Under the pieces are notes generated by a model. That model saw nothing but the letters and a program-made list of their open reading frames with translations. It did not search any database and was not told the origin of the DNA. The position numbers and the translations under genes were made by a program. DNA of 25,021 nucleotides from Candidatus Eiseniibacteriota bacterium (lineage in GTDB: Bacteria; Arandabacterota; Arandabacteria; JAGLYR01). Below are positions 12,746 to 21,173 of this stretch, piece after piece. Each line of letters begins with the position of its first letter. Position 1 is the stretch's first letter. The stretch spans positions 1 to 25,021 of the forward strand of contig JAGLYR010000001.1 of NCBI GenBank assembly GCA_023132135.1, written 5' to 3'.

Positions 12746-14191
12746 CTACCGCGACTCGAAAGGCTTCTCCAGGCCCACCCCTGCAATCTCCCTGGCGTTC
12801 ATGTATGTGCTGCCTGTCTCCACAGCCGACCGGTACGCCCTGAGAGCACTCTGCCGATTCCCGGCAAGATCCTCGATCCATCCGATGCGGATCCAGCTCC
12901 ACGCCACAACCCATTCCTCGTCCGGATTGACGGCAATCGCCCGGTTCAGCACTTCCAGCGCGTCATCGTAGCGTTCCTGAGTGTAGAGAAGACTCCCATA
13001 CCCATAGTTGGCCCGCGGGTTGTCGGGATCGGCTTCCAGGATCTCCCGGTACCGGATCAGGGCATCGGTAAGGCGGCCCTGTCGGCGGTCCAGATCCGCC
13101 TGGAAGATGGTCAGCCATCGCTGCCTCTCTGTCTCGCTCCCCCTCCAGCGCTCGGTTTCCTGCTTCACATGAACAGCCCCCAGAACGCGACCCACCAGTT
13201 CTGACGGGCTCCGGGCGCTGCCGAGCGCCATCTCGTGATAGAATACCCCGACCAGAATGTAGCCCCGCGCGTACAGGCGATCCAGCTCTCCCCGCACCCA
13301 CTGCTCCTCTTCCCCGCAGACCTGCAGCCAGGCCGCCCAGACCAGGCACTCCGTGACAAGATCATTGAACGCATCGCAGCACGACTCGATTCGTTCCTGA
13401 TCCCTCACCAGGTCGAAGAGATCCCGCCGGGCGCGGATTGCCAGCAGGTGTTCCTCCACAGCCTCCGCAAACACGGCCTCCAGCAGTGCCCGGATCAGGA
13501 GCGATGGGTCGGGCTCCACACCAGGTCCAATAACTACGTGTGGTTTCCCTTCGTACGAAAACCTCGAATTGCTCCAGTAGGGGGCCAGAAGGTTGATAAT
13601 GACCCGGACCCGGCTCGGTAGATTCTCTTTGCCCTCGATTCCTATTGATGCAAACGCTGTGCGCGCCTTTCGGTCGGCCACCCTTGCCAGCTCCTGCGCG
13701 ACATGTTCATACTCGGGCCGGGCGCTCTCCCAGATGGCCCCTATCTCCACCTCCCGGTAGAAAACCGAGAGAGAGGAGCTTAACCCCACTTCCCTTCCTT
13801 CCTCCACCAGCCGCCGGGTTTCCACCGAGTAAGACCCTGTGTCGGCGACATTGAATAAAGGTGGTCCCTCGCCGGCCAGGATATACCGTGATAGAGCGAA
13901 CGCCCCGCCGTGATGTCCCAACTCGTGAGCTGCATGCGCGATATTGTGTGTGGTTTCCTCCAGTCCTTCCTTCGCGGCCAGGGTCTGCCGGATGTCGGCC
14001 CTCAGCGGGTACATCCCCAGGAAGTTGGTCACCTGGTTATAGCCGCCCAAGTTCATGGCTGCGTATAGGGCAAAGATGCCCTCATCCAGGACAAAATCGA
14101 AGTACGGCGACTCCGGGGCTGTCCCGGCGGCCGGCGCCGCCGCGCCCAGGATCCAGAAACCCGCAATAGCCGCTGTGAGTACTCGCCTCAA
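12746..14191 (-). CDS. Exported protein with N-terminal HExxH and C-terminal TPR repeats
   Basis: The 481-residue product begins with a signal peptide (cut near residue 22-23). An N-terminal alpha-rich domain contains HELGHH (89-94), which fits the HExxH zinc-peptidase pattern. A central domain (about 200-320) resembles the DUF4932-type putative metallopeptidase layout, but at the place where that family has its HExxH I see VFAEAVEE, so I do not claim activity. Residues 355-470 form two to three TPR units (YREILEADPDNPRANYGYG and YDDALEVLNRAIAVNPDEE). The start is TTG 14191: it overlaps the TGA of the upstream gene (TTGA), and AAAGGAGAG lies just upstream. It is the last gene of the six-gene block. 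TPR proteins of this kind often scaffold envelope complexes; the specific role is unknown. Confidence 0.78.
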   Translation of the reverse strand: MRRVLTAAIAGFWILGAAAPAAGTAPESPYFDFVLDEGIFALYAAMNLGGYNQVTNFLGMYPLRADIRQTLAAKEGLEETTHNIAHAAHELGHHGGAFALSRYILAGEGPPLFNVADTGSYSVETRRLVEEGREVGLSSSLSVFYREVEIGAIWESARPEYEHVAQELARVADRKARTAFASIGIEGKENLPSRVRVIINLLAPYWSNSRFSYEGKPHVVIGPGVEPDPSLLIRALLEAVFAEAVEEHLLAIRARRDLFDLVRDQERIESCCDAFNDLVTECLVWAAWLQVCGEEEQWVRGELDRLYARGYILVGVFYHEMALGSARSPSELVGRVLGAVHVKQETERWRGSETERQRWLTIFQADLDRRQGRLTDALIRYREILEADPDNPRANYGYGSLLYTQERYDDALEVLNRAIAVNPDEEWVVAWSWIRIGWIEDLAGNRQSALRAYRSAVETGSTYMNAREIAGVGLEKPFESR

Positions 14192-15678
14192 TCCTGCTCT
14201 CCTTTCGTCTTGGACACCTTAATCTGGCAACGCTCGTCCGAGGCTCTCGCGTACCCGAGAGAGAGAACCGCCGCCGGATCGTAAACCGGCACCTTCAGAG
14301 AGGTCACGGCCCCCTTGGGATATCGCCAGTAGGTCCACGGCAACCGGACCAGCTTCCGCAGCATCAGTTGCCGGAAGTGCTCGGGCGCCTCTTCAAACAA
14401 CTCTCCTCCGTCAGCTTCCAGATCCTCAATTTGCTCCCGGTAGTCACGAAAGCGGTCCCGCCTGGGCCGCCTTCCCAGAGCCTTGATAATGCGCATCAGC
14501 CCGCCGGGGACCTTGCCGTTAGATCTCCTTGCCGCAAACACTCCCCTCACATCCGGGGTGTGCCACAGGAAGTCCATGTCGTACTCCACCACCCAGCTGA
14601 AGGGCGGGCCGTCCGGGATCATGGACTCGTGGAGAAGCGCCGCGTTCCGCTGCCGGCCTCTCTTTGTGGTTTCGCAATCGTACCGGAACCAAAGCTCCCG
14701 GTAGTGGCAATCCGTCACGATCCACTCGATTTGCCCCGCTTTCTCTCCCGGGTCCGCCCGGACCCAGACCTCCACCCGTTCCCAGTCCTTCTCCCAGAAT
14801 TTCATGATCTCGGCCGGCGCCAGGACTACGAATCGCCACACCCAGTAGTGCGAGCCCTTCAGCCAGTAGGGCTCATGACCCTCGCCATAGGGATAAATCT
14901 CGCTTGACGGATCGTTCACGTAGAGGAACAGGGACGGCAGCGTGCTCCTGGGGATGAAGAACCACTCCACCAGGTAGAACAGAAGGGCAACCCCCGCCAT
15001 CGCCAGGAAGAACTCGGGGATTCCACCCGACACACTGAAGAGCCATCGGGCTCCAAGGGCGGGCAGGGGCGCCAGACAGGCAGTCCAGATATCCCGGAAC
15101 ACCCCGTAGAGACCCAGGAGAAGCAGCGGATACAGGAGCAGTGAGAGGGCCGGATAACGGACGAACACCGGATGGATCTCAGGCAGTTGCGGAATCGCCA
15201 CCATGATGACGAGAATCGCCAGCAGCGCAGCCACGAGCACTTTGTACATAGGGAAAAACAGCCCTGTCGCCACGGATACGTGGGCTGGGTTGAGAATCTT
15301 CGGGGCGACGGTGCGGCCTTTCGATGAGACCCCCACCCAGCGGGAATCGGTGGGATCGGCGTCCAGCTGGAGCGTGTAGTCGGCCAGCTTGCGGTCCACC
15401 TTGGGGAACAGGCTTTTCTTTTCCGACTTCGGTTTGAACAGGAGAGCCAGAGTGAAAACCAGCTTGTAGGGAATCATCCCCGGGCCCAGCATGAACGCGA
15501 GGATGTAGTACCGGAGCTTGGGCATCCGGGTCCTGGGCCGGTCGAGACCCTTGCGGAACAGATCGAATGAAACATGCCCGCCGGAGACGAGCCGCTCGCT
15601 GGCCACCCCCCGAAGCCGCAGCACGGTTGCCCAGTAATCACAAAATGGAAACGGACCACTCAGACCTTCCAGCTTCAA
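14188..15678 (-). CDS. Polytopic membrane protein of unknown function
   Basis: A 496-residue protein with hydrophobic segments at about 56-81, 146-164, 174-194 and 222-243. A large soluble C-terminal domain (about 260-496) is rich in Trp, Tyr and Arg (HYWVWRFVVLAPAEIMKFWE, then a WIVTDCHYRELWFRYD stretch). I recognise no family. TTG 15678 overlaps the TGA of the M48 gene by the sequence TTGA, with GGAGGAG about 8-10 nt upstream, and the same arrangement occurs at its own 3' end. A shorter start at ATG 15525 (before PKLRYYILAF) is possible but has no clear ribosome-binding site. Tight coupling with the M48 and TPR genes suggests one envelope-related assembly; this is inference. Confidence 0.72.
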   Translation of the reverse strand: MKLEGLSGPFPFCDYWATVLRLRGVASERLVSGGHVSFDLFRKGLDRPRTRMPKLRYYILAFMLGPGMIPYKLVFTLALLFKPKSEKKSLFPKVDRKLADYTLQLDADPTDSRWVGVSSKGRTVAPKILNPAHVSVATGLFFPMYKVLVAALLAILVIMVAIPQLPEIHPVFVRYPALSLLLYPLLLLGLYGVFRDIWTACLAPLPALGARWLFSVSGGIPEFFLAMAGVALLFYLVEWFFIPRSTLPSLFLYVNDPSSEIYPYGEGHEPYWLKGSHYWVWRFVVLAPAEIMKFWEKDWERVEVWVRADPGEKAGQIEWIVTDCHYRELWFRYDCETTKRGRQRNAALLHESMIPDGPPFSWVVEYDMDFLWHTPDVRGVFAARRSNGKVPGGLMRIIKALGRRPRRDRFRDYREQIEDLEADGGELFEEAPEHFRQLMLRKLVRLPWTYWRYPKGAVTSLKVPVYDPAAVLSLGYARASDERCQIKVSKTKGEQD

Positions 15679-16556
15679 CCTTGACTCTCCTCCCCATCCT
15701 GATCCGGCAGAACTTCGGGCAGATGTTCCTTCATCCTGCAGAAATCCAGAGAATCCTTTCGCAGCCGCGAGAGACCCTGAACCTCCGCCACCGTTGCCCG
15801 CGCCGTGGCCAGGCGCTCTTCCGTTGGCGGATGCGTTGCGAAGAACCGCTCCACCGCGCCGGGCGTCCGTTTCTGCAGGTCGCGGATTTTCTCGAAGAAG
15901 ATCACCAACCCCTCCGGGTGATACTCAGCGCCTACCATCTCCTCGATGGCATAGGCGTCCGCCTCCCTCTCGGCCTCGCGGCTATAGTGCATCATGGCGC
16001 CCATGGACAGGACATTGGCCACCAGCGACTCCCACATCCTGGGGTTTTCTCCAATGACCAGTTGGGCGACCATGGCGAGTCCCAGCTGCTTGCTGATATG
16101 CTTGGCCGAATGGCGGCCGACAATATGGCCGATCTCGTGGCCGCAAACTCCGGCAAGCTCCGCCTCGGTCCCTGCCGCCCGGAGCAACCCCACATTGAAG
16201 TACATGAAACCGCCCATGACAGCGAAGGCGTTGATCTCCTCGCTCCGGACTACCTTGACCCGGTACCCAATGTCCTGCCGCCCGCAGTGGCGCACCAGAT
16301 TCTGGCACACGGAGTTCACATACGCTGTCACTTCCGCATCGTCCAGGATTTCCAGCTGCTTCTCAATCTCGATGGAGAACTTTCTCCCCATTTCGACCTC
16401 TTCTGCGGTCGAGATGAGGTTGATCTGTCCGATAGTTCTGGAAACCCCCGCGCACCCCGTGAGTTCCATCGCCCCCAGGATCAAGGCAACGCACACGAGA
16501 CCGACTGCAACCCAAGGGTAGAAAACCGACCACACGAATCGCCCGAACCTTCGCAT
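15675..16556 (-). CDS. M48-family zinc metallopeptidase, probable lipoprotein (BepA/LoiP-like)
   Basis: A 293-residue M48 peptidase. The active site is HEIGH (140-144), with the glutamate ligand in SREAEREAD (192-200) and a family-typical THPPTEERL (241-249). The N-terminus is a hydrophobic segment (12-30) ending in a lipobox-like LTGC (32-35), so the protein is probably exported and lipid-anchored. It probably acts in envelope quality control, like BepA or LoiP. ATG 16556 follows AAAGGAG with good spacing; the longer in-frame start at 16655 would put about 33 unrelated residues ahead of the signal. It lies 100 nt after the permease gene, the loosest junction of the block, and overlaps the next gene by 4 nt. 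A late cysteine (C273) near the C-terminus is not part of the motif. Confidence 0.9.
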   Translation of the reverse strand: MRRFGRFVWSVFYPWVAVGLVCVALILGAMELTGCAGVSRTIGQINLISTAEEVEMGRKFSIEIEKQLEILDDAEVTAYVNSVCQNLVRHCGRQDIGYRVKVVRSEEINAFAVMGGFMYFNVGLLRAAGTEAELAGVCGHEIGHIVGRHSAKHISKQLGLAMVAQLVIGENPRMWESLVANVLSMGAMMHYSREAEREADAYAIEEMVGAEYHPEGLVIFFEKIRDLQKRTPGAVERFFATHPPTEERLATARATVAEVQGLSRLRKDSLDFCRMKEHLPEVLPDQDGEESQG

Positions 16557-16656
16557 AACCCGGCTCCTTTGCACTCCTTGATTTGTCCCTCTGGACCTGG
16601 ACGCGCCATCGCGGCGTCGAAGATCGTCCTTCTGATTGAGAAAAGCAATCTGCATG

Positions 16657-17481
16657 TCACGCAGATTCCACGACCAATGTCTCTCGCCGGAAACGCTTCA
16701 CGGCCAAGTGGGCAAAGCCCACGACCAGAAGAGCGAAGAACAACACAGTTCCACCCAGGATCTCGTGCCAGCTTCTGCCCCACGGCCCGAACCCCACGAC
16801 CGAGCACCCGATCACGAGCGCCGGAGCCCCGGAGAACAGGTTCAGCAGATACGCACCCCGCACATTCCGAACCCGAAGGGAAATCAGCACACCCACTACC
16901 GAGGCAAAACTCGCAACCGACAGGGGCAACAGGAACATGAATGGCACCAGCTCGGGCCGGCTCTGGTAGAACAGCCAGCCTCCGTCCTGAGCGCGGCTCA
17001 CCACGTTGATTGTCGCCACATGCAGCGCGCCTGCCGCCGTGATCATGGCCGCCGTGAACAGGACGATACTCGCTACCTTCCCCAGAAACAGATTACGGTC
17101 ACTGATGCGTGTGCACAGAAGGCTTGCCAGCGTCCGGTTCTCCCGCTCCCCGGCAAAGGACCGGGCTGTCTGAGACGAAGCCAAAACAACGGCCAGCAGC
17201 GAAAAAACCAGGAGCGGGCGGCTGAAATCGCCCGCAGCGATCTCCATCCCCACATCCATCAGGATAAAGCCGCCAAAGATCAGGACGATGACTCCATAGC
17301 CCAGAAGCACGGAACCCCGGTTGCTCAACAGAGCTCGTGCCTCTTTCCAGATCACCGTCCGGATATCTGCCGTGCACCCTCCACCGCCATCTGCCCAGAC
17401 AGATGCCATGCACCCTCCACCGCCATCTGCCCAGACAGATGCCATGCACCCTCCACCGCCATCTGCCCGGATACTTGTCAC
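16657..17481 (-). CDS. ABC-2-type transporter permease with repeated N-terminus
   Basis: A 274-residue inner-membrane permease with about six hydrophobic segments. The SFAGERENRTLASLLCTRIS run and LFLGK (about 107-133) are typical of NatB/ABC-2 permeases. It pairs with the ATPase encoded just upstream. GTG 17481 overlaps the ATPase TGA (GTGA), with GGAGGAGG 4-7 nt upstream. The conserved family N-terminus (ADIRTVIWKEARALLSNRG) begins only at residue 38. Before it lie three repeats of a 12-residue unit, (S/A)(V/I)(W/R)ADGGGGC-type, coded by a 36-bp tandem repeat. In-frame ATGs at 17445 and 17409, each with its own GGAGG four bases upstream, are equally possible starts. The substrate is unknown; the context with MEMO-AMMECR1 and envelope peptidases gives no clear hint. 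Confidence 0.85.
   Translation of the reverse strand: MTSIRADGGGGCMASVWADGGGGCMASVWADGGGGCTADIRTVIWKEARALLSNRGSVLLGYGVIVLIFGGFILMDVGMEIAAGDFSRPLLVFSLLAVVLASSQTARSFAGERENRTLASLLCTRISDRNLFLGKVASIVLFTAAMITAAGALHVATINVVSRAQDGGWLFYQSRPELVPFMFLLPLSVASFASVVGVLISLRVRNVRGAYLLNLFSGAPALVIGCSVVGFGPWGRSWHEILGGTVLFFALLVVGFAHLAVKRFRRETLVVESA
17373..17469. repeat. 36-bp tandem repeat in the permease start region
   Basis: Copies at 17373-17408 and 17409-17444 are identical, and 17445-17469 is a partial copy. On the minus strand each unit holds GGTGGAGGGTGC directly before ATG (or ACG in the innermost copy) and codes for the frame-preserving peptide MASVWADGGGGC. A more divergent copy can be traced back into the ATPase stop/permease GTG junction (about 17470-17493), where GGAGGAGGATGC precedes GTG. 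Confidence 0.85.
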
Positions 17482-18410
17482 GCATCCTCCTCCACAATCC
17501 GGAGGAACACTTCTTCCAGAGATGCCCGGTCCTCGCGAACTTCCGAGACGGCCACCCCTTCGCCCACCAGGAACTGGACCAGATCCGAAGGCTTGGCGCC
17601 ATCTCCCAGGACAGCGCGAATCTCGCCATCCCTCGCGCTCATCTTCTCCACACCCACCAGATTGCGCATCCGTTCCATAACAGCCGCCGGGATACCTCCT
17701 GTGCGAATCACCACTGAACCGCGCGAGGACCGGGCCTTGACCTCCTGGGGACTGCCGAAGGCAAGGAGTCTTCCCCCTTTGATAATGCCCACCCGGTTGG
17801 AGACCCGTTCCACCTCGTCGAGATTGTGGGTGTTCAGAAACACAGTGATGTCCTCTTCACTCGCCAGCTCACGGATGGTCTCCCTCACGCTTCGAGTCGC
17901 GCCCGGGTCGAGCCCGCTCGTGGGCTCATCCAGAAACATGATTCGGGGCCGGGCGATCATCGCCCGGGCCAGAGCGAGGCGCTGCTTCATACCCCTGGAG
18001 AACGTGCGGACCCGTTCCCCCCGCCGTTCCCAGAGACCGTGTTTCTCCAGAAGGGTTCGGATGCGATCGCTCCGGTCAGGGTTCGGGATCCGGTTCAGCC
18101 GCCCGTAGAACTCCATGTTGTCGTATGCCGTCAGCTCCTCGTACAGCCCGTGGTCTTCAAGGAGAACTCCGATCCGGCTTCGAACGGCTTCTCCATCCAT
18201 CTGCGGATCCAGTCCCAGGACCCTGGCGGATCCGGCCGTCGGCGCAAGCAGGCCAATGAGGAGCTGAAGGGTCGTGGTCTTTCCCGCCCCGTTGGGACCG
18301 AGGAAGGCGAAGATCGTTCCCGGCTCGATCTCGAGGTCCAGACCATCCACAGCCCGCAGATCGCGGAAATCCCGGGTTAGATTCTCACATTGGATGGCAA
18401 GATGTGTCAT
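17478..18410 (-). CDS. ABC transporter ATP-binding protein
   Basis: A 310-residue ABC ATPase of the NatA/CcmA-like type. It has Walker A GPNGAGKT (38-45), signature FSRGM (138-142), Walker B IMFLDEPTSGLDP (157-169) and an H-loop histidine in THNLDE (194-199). At the Q-loop the sequence reads LLEDHGLYEELT (83-94), with glutamate where glutamine is usual, a variant I associate with this subgroup. The C-terminal 80 residues form an extra regulatory-like domain. ATG 18410 is immediately preceded by GGGGGAG, a very close spacing, but the sequence after it matches the family N-terminus. It lies 27 nt after the MEMO-AMMECR1 gene and overlaps the permease by 4 nt, so it forms a transporter with that permease. 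Confidence 0.93.
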   Translation of the reverse strand: MTHLAIQCENLTRDFRDLRAVDGLDLEIEPGTIFAFLGPNGAGKTTTLQLLIGLLAPTAGSARVLGLDPQMDGEAVRSRIGVLLEDHGLYEELTAYDNMEFYGRLNRIPNPDRSDRIRTLLEKHGLWERRGERVRTFSRGMKQRLALARAMIARPRIMFLDEPTSGLDPGATRSVRETIRELASEEDITVFLNTHNLDEVERVSNRVGIIKGGRLLAFGSPQEVKARSSRGSVVIRTGGIPAAVMERMRNLVGVEKMSARDGEIRAVLGDGAKPSDLVQFLVGEGVAVSEVREDRASLEEVFLRIVEEDA

Positions 18411-18437
18411 CTCCCCCGACCCACTCCAATTATCAGC

Positions 18438-19943
18438 TTACTCATGAAATACCTGTGCGCTGAACACGGAGAACTCCGCCCCATCCCTCCAACCATCGGC
18501 TGGAAGGCCCGCCTTCATCGAGAGATGAGTCAAGGTCTCTTCCACATCCCAACCCTGTTCGGGCGCAACCTGAGGAAGATACACGGCGGAGTGGGAGCCC
18601 TTTTCCAAGATCACCCCATGCTTGCCGATGACGATCTCATCGGGTGACGAGACTTTCCGGGGCACGGTCAGGACGGAAACCTCGATCTGGAGATCCGGGA
18701 TTTCCGATTCCCGCAACTGTGGGAACCGGTGGTCCCGCCATCCGGCGTTGAAGGCGTTTTCGATCACACCCTGGTACAACGGGAACCGCGGGATGATATG
18801 ACCAATGCACCCCCGGAGCCGACCGTGCGTGTTCAGAGTGACGAACACACCGCGTCTTGATTTTAGAAGCTCCGTCAGGCGGGGATCGTCCGTCGCGAGC
18901 ACCGGCAACTTGCCGGTCTGCGCGTAGGTCTCGAGAGTTTCCCTGGCCAGGTTGAGAAGGACTTCCTGTTCCAGCCCGGAAAGCCCGCCATCATGCTCAC
19001 CGGACTGCCGCGGCTCGAACAGTGCCATGGACACGTAGCTGACGGAACTGTCCCATTCCCCCGTCACATCTCCGCTGGTATAGTATGTCAGGGTTTTGCC
19101 CACTGCAGCCTCCGGCAGGGTCCCGATCAGCAACGCAATGGCGGCCGCCCCGCAGATGGTCGCTCCCGTCTCGGCCTTGTAATCCAGGAACCCTTCCCGG
19201 TCTTTCTTCTCGATCAAGTCCACCGCGCCCATGTCCAGCTTGCGCAGGTTCTCCTGCACATTGTCTCTGAAGGGAAGATAGCCAAAGCGGTCACCATAGT
19301 GGGTGAAGTCCGAAGAGGCAACGATGAGAGTGTTCTCATCCACTATCGAGCGGATTGCATCGGACAGCCCGGGATACTCGGAGCGGCGGAGATTTCCCAC
19401 CACCATGGGGACCAGTTCGAAATCCCCCAGGACCCGCTGCAGAAACGGAAGCTGGATTTCCAGGGAATGCTCCTGGGCGTGCGCCTGAGCGACGGTGGAA
19501 AAGCCCTCCATCTCCAGCAATTTGCGGCAATTCTTCACATCCAGGGGAATCTTCCCCAATGGAGTTTCGTAGTGAGTCACATCGAGAATCGAGATTCCCC
19601 CGAAGCTGAACCGGTGACTCGGCGCAATCACGATCACGCGATTGTAGGACTTGCCCTTGATCTGAGCATACCCGTACGCCGCGGCCTGACCTGAGTAGAA
19701 GTAGCCCGCATGCGGCGAGATGAGACCAAGAATCCGCCCACCGATCTCACTGGGAGTCACCTTTTCGAGGTACCCATCCACCTGCGCCGCCAGCCCCTTC
19801 TTGTTCCCCTCGTACCAGCTTCCGGCCAGGATGGATTTCCGAACTTCTTCTGAAACGGCATCCCCATAGCTCATCATGGCGCTCACACTCGCGATTATGG
19901 CCAACATACCCAAGGATCGGAACTTCATCTTCTTCCACCCCAT
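18438..19943 (-). CDS. Fused AmmeMemoRadiSam protein B (MEMO1) and protein A (AMMECR1) with signal peptide
   Basis: A 501-residue fusion. Residues 35-310 are a MEMO1-like domain with the three metal-site residues: H78 in SPHAGYFYSG, H110 in APSHRFSFGG and C264 in TICGAAAI. Residues 320-500 are an AMMECR1 domain with the signature LRGCIG (376-381). In many prokaryotes these two and a radical SAM enzyme (AmrS) form the AmmeMemoRadiSam system, whose reaction is unknown; AmrS is not in this window. Unusually, the MEMO domain is preceded by a signal-like segment (KKMKFRSLGMLAIIASV, then SAMMSYGDA), which suggests export or membrane anchoring. ATG 19943 or ATG 19928 could be the start; neither has a strong ribosome-binding site. 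It heads the six-gene block, with a promoter at 19958-19995. Confidence 0.9.
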   Translation of the reverse strand: MGWKKMKFRSLGMLAIIASVSAMMSYGDAVSEEVRKSILAGSWYEGNKKGLAAQVDGYLEKVTPSEIGGRILGLISPHAGYFYSGQAAAYGYAQIKGKSYNRVIVIAPSHRFSFGGISILDVTHYETPLGKIPLDVKNCRKLLEMEGFSTVAQAHAQEHSLEIQLPFLQRVLGDFELVPMVVGNLRRSEYPGLSDAIRSIVDENTLIVASSDFTHYGDRFGYLPFRDNVQENLRKLDMGAVDLIEKKDREGFLDYKAETGATICGAAAIALLIGTLPEAAVGKTLTYYTSGDVTGEWDSSVSYVSMALFEPRQSGEHDGGLSGLEQEVLLNLARETLETYAQTGKLPVLATDDPRLTELLKSRRGVFVTLNTHGRLRGCIGHIIPRFPLYQGVIENAFNAGWRDHRFPQLRESEIPDLQIEVSVLTVPRKVSSPDEIVIGKHGVILEKGSHSAVYLPQVAPEQGWDVEETLTHLSMKAGLPADGWRDGAEFSVFSAQVFHE

Positions 19944-19957
19944 TCCAAGTACATCGG

Positions 19958-19995
19958 AGCATACCAGAGCATACCAGAGGGTTGTTCGCGGTCAA
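19958..19995 (-). promoter_or_regulatory. Promoter with duplicated -10 element
   Basis: TTGACC (19995-19990) is followed after 16 nt by TATGCT (19973-19968), preceded by TGG as in extended -10 promoters. The 10-bp unit CTGGTATGCT is duplicated, giving a second TATGCT at 19963-19958. A start from the first box gives a leader of about 20 nt to ATG 19943, and a start from the second about 10 nt. Confidence 0.45.
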
Positions 19996-20029
19996 GCGTA
20001 AACCCGCCTGGGGCAAACCCGCGCGCAAA

Positions 20030-20054
20030 GGGCGCAGCCTTTCGGGCCGCGCCC
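20030..20054 (-). terminator. Possible weak terminator after the lipoprotein gene
   Basis: GGGCGC (20030-20035) pairs with GCGCCC (20049-20054), with partial inner pairing. On the minus strand only TTT follows, so efficiency is doubtful. Confidence 0.25.
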
Positions 20055-20091
20055 CCGGTCACCAGCAGTTCCGGCTCTGGACAGATACTCC

Positions 20092-20982
20092 CTACCTTCC
20101 CGCCAGCTTCCCATCGACAAAGGTCAGAGTCTCGCCTCTCAATGCATAGGTCCACACTTCCTTGACACCGTCGTTGCTGAGCTCGCCACGGCGGCGATCG
20201 GGTGCGCCCCACGCCGCAACAACATCTTCCCGGCTCGTTCCCGCGGGAAGTCCGTCCGGAGCAAGTACGCACGCGTCCGCGGTCACAACTTCGCCCAGCT
20301 GGTTATACCACTCGGTGTAGCTGCGCATGGGAACATCGAGGAACACCGCCACGGTGCTTCCCTCACCATCGGAGAGGTAGACCCGGCGGGTGATCGTCCG
20401 ACCACTTACACCCTCGCTCACCACAACTGAGCCGTCCACCAAAGCCACTTCTGTCCTGGCCGGGAGAAAACTCCGCTTCGAGCCCTCCACACACGGAACA
20501 TCCCGGACCAGCCACAGCGGGCGGGAGGCGAATTCCTCCACGAAAAGCCCGATCTTGACCGCGTGAGCTTCTGCCGGTGTGACGCCCCACGGGAGTGCCT
20601 CTGCCGGCCGAGGCGCGTTCAGAACCAGAACCTCGTTCAGTTCCAGAAGGAAGTGCTCCTTGAAACGGGCCGTGAGCCCGAGTTTGAACTTGGTGCCGGT
20701 CGCATCCACGATCTCCACCAGGCCGGTCGCCCTCGGAAAACGGTTCGGGCGGAACCGAATGTCCGTGACCGTTACCTGAGTCCCGGCCGGGAACACCATC
20801 TCCCCGGTCTTCGCATCCAGAACATCGCCCCGGACAACGGCCGTCTTGTTCAGATAGTACAACCGGAGCTCCTGATCAGCCCGGTACTCACCCATGGGCT
20901 GTCCAAAGAAATCGGACATGGCCGCACACCCGGATCCCAACAGCAATACGCCCGCCAGACAGAGAACCATACCTTTCGACAT
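20092..20982 (-). CDS. Lipoprotein with SmpA/BamE-like C-terminal domain
   Basis: A 296-residue lipoprotein with lipobox LGSGC (C19) after a short signal. I choose ATG 20982 because AAAGGAGG lies about 10 nt upstream; the longer GTG start at 21006 would place that site inside the coding region. The central part (about 35-235) is beta-rich and not recognised. The C-terminal 50 residues read TSREDVVAAWGAPDRRRG (249-266), then VKEVWTYALRGETLTFVDGKL (273-293), the pattern of small SmpA/BamE-like modules (G.s..dV...wG.P...... VW.Y.....l.F..g.L). Such modules occur in envelope lipoproteins of several functions, so I do not call it BamE. It has a long leader (about 190 nt) from the promoter at 21174-21202 and is probably a single-gene unit. 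Confidence 0.8.
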   Translation of the reverse strand: MSKGMVLCLAGVLLLGSGCAAMSDFFGQPMGEYRADQELRLYYLNKTAVVRGDVLDAKTGEMVFPAGTQVTVTDIRFRPNRFPRATGLVEIVDATGTKFKLGLTARFKEHFLLELNEVLVLNAPRPAEALPWGVTPAEAHAVKIGLFVEEFASRPLWLVRDVPCVEGSKRSFLPARTEVALVDGSVVVSEGVSGRTITRRVYLSDGEGSTVAVFLDVPMRSYTEWYNQLGEVVTADACVLAPDGLPAGTSREDVVAAWGAPDRRRGELSNDGVKEVWTYALRGETLTFVDGKLAGR

Positions 20983-21173
20983 AGAAACCAACCTCCTTTT
21001 CCTCACCGAATTGCTCCGCCCGGCAGACCCTGTTCAGGGAACTGCAAACACGGGCGATAGATTCGCCAAGAATGGGTTTTCATGAGCGGAACTCGGCAGG
21101 AAAAACACCGCGGTCGGAAAACAAACTTGGTATGAAGTCCTGATCGGTCGGAGTAATCTCAACTGGTGAATCC

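Noticed and set aside
13911-13928. HELGH in the TPR protein as proof of an active metallopeptidase
   Set aside because: The motif fits HExxH, but I cannot identify a third zinc ligand or a family placing the active site there; kept only as a possibility.
18993-19694. Plus-strand frame of 233 codons opposite the MEMO-AMMECR1 gene
   Set aside because: Antisense to two intact conserved domains; no domain or ribosome-binding site.
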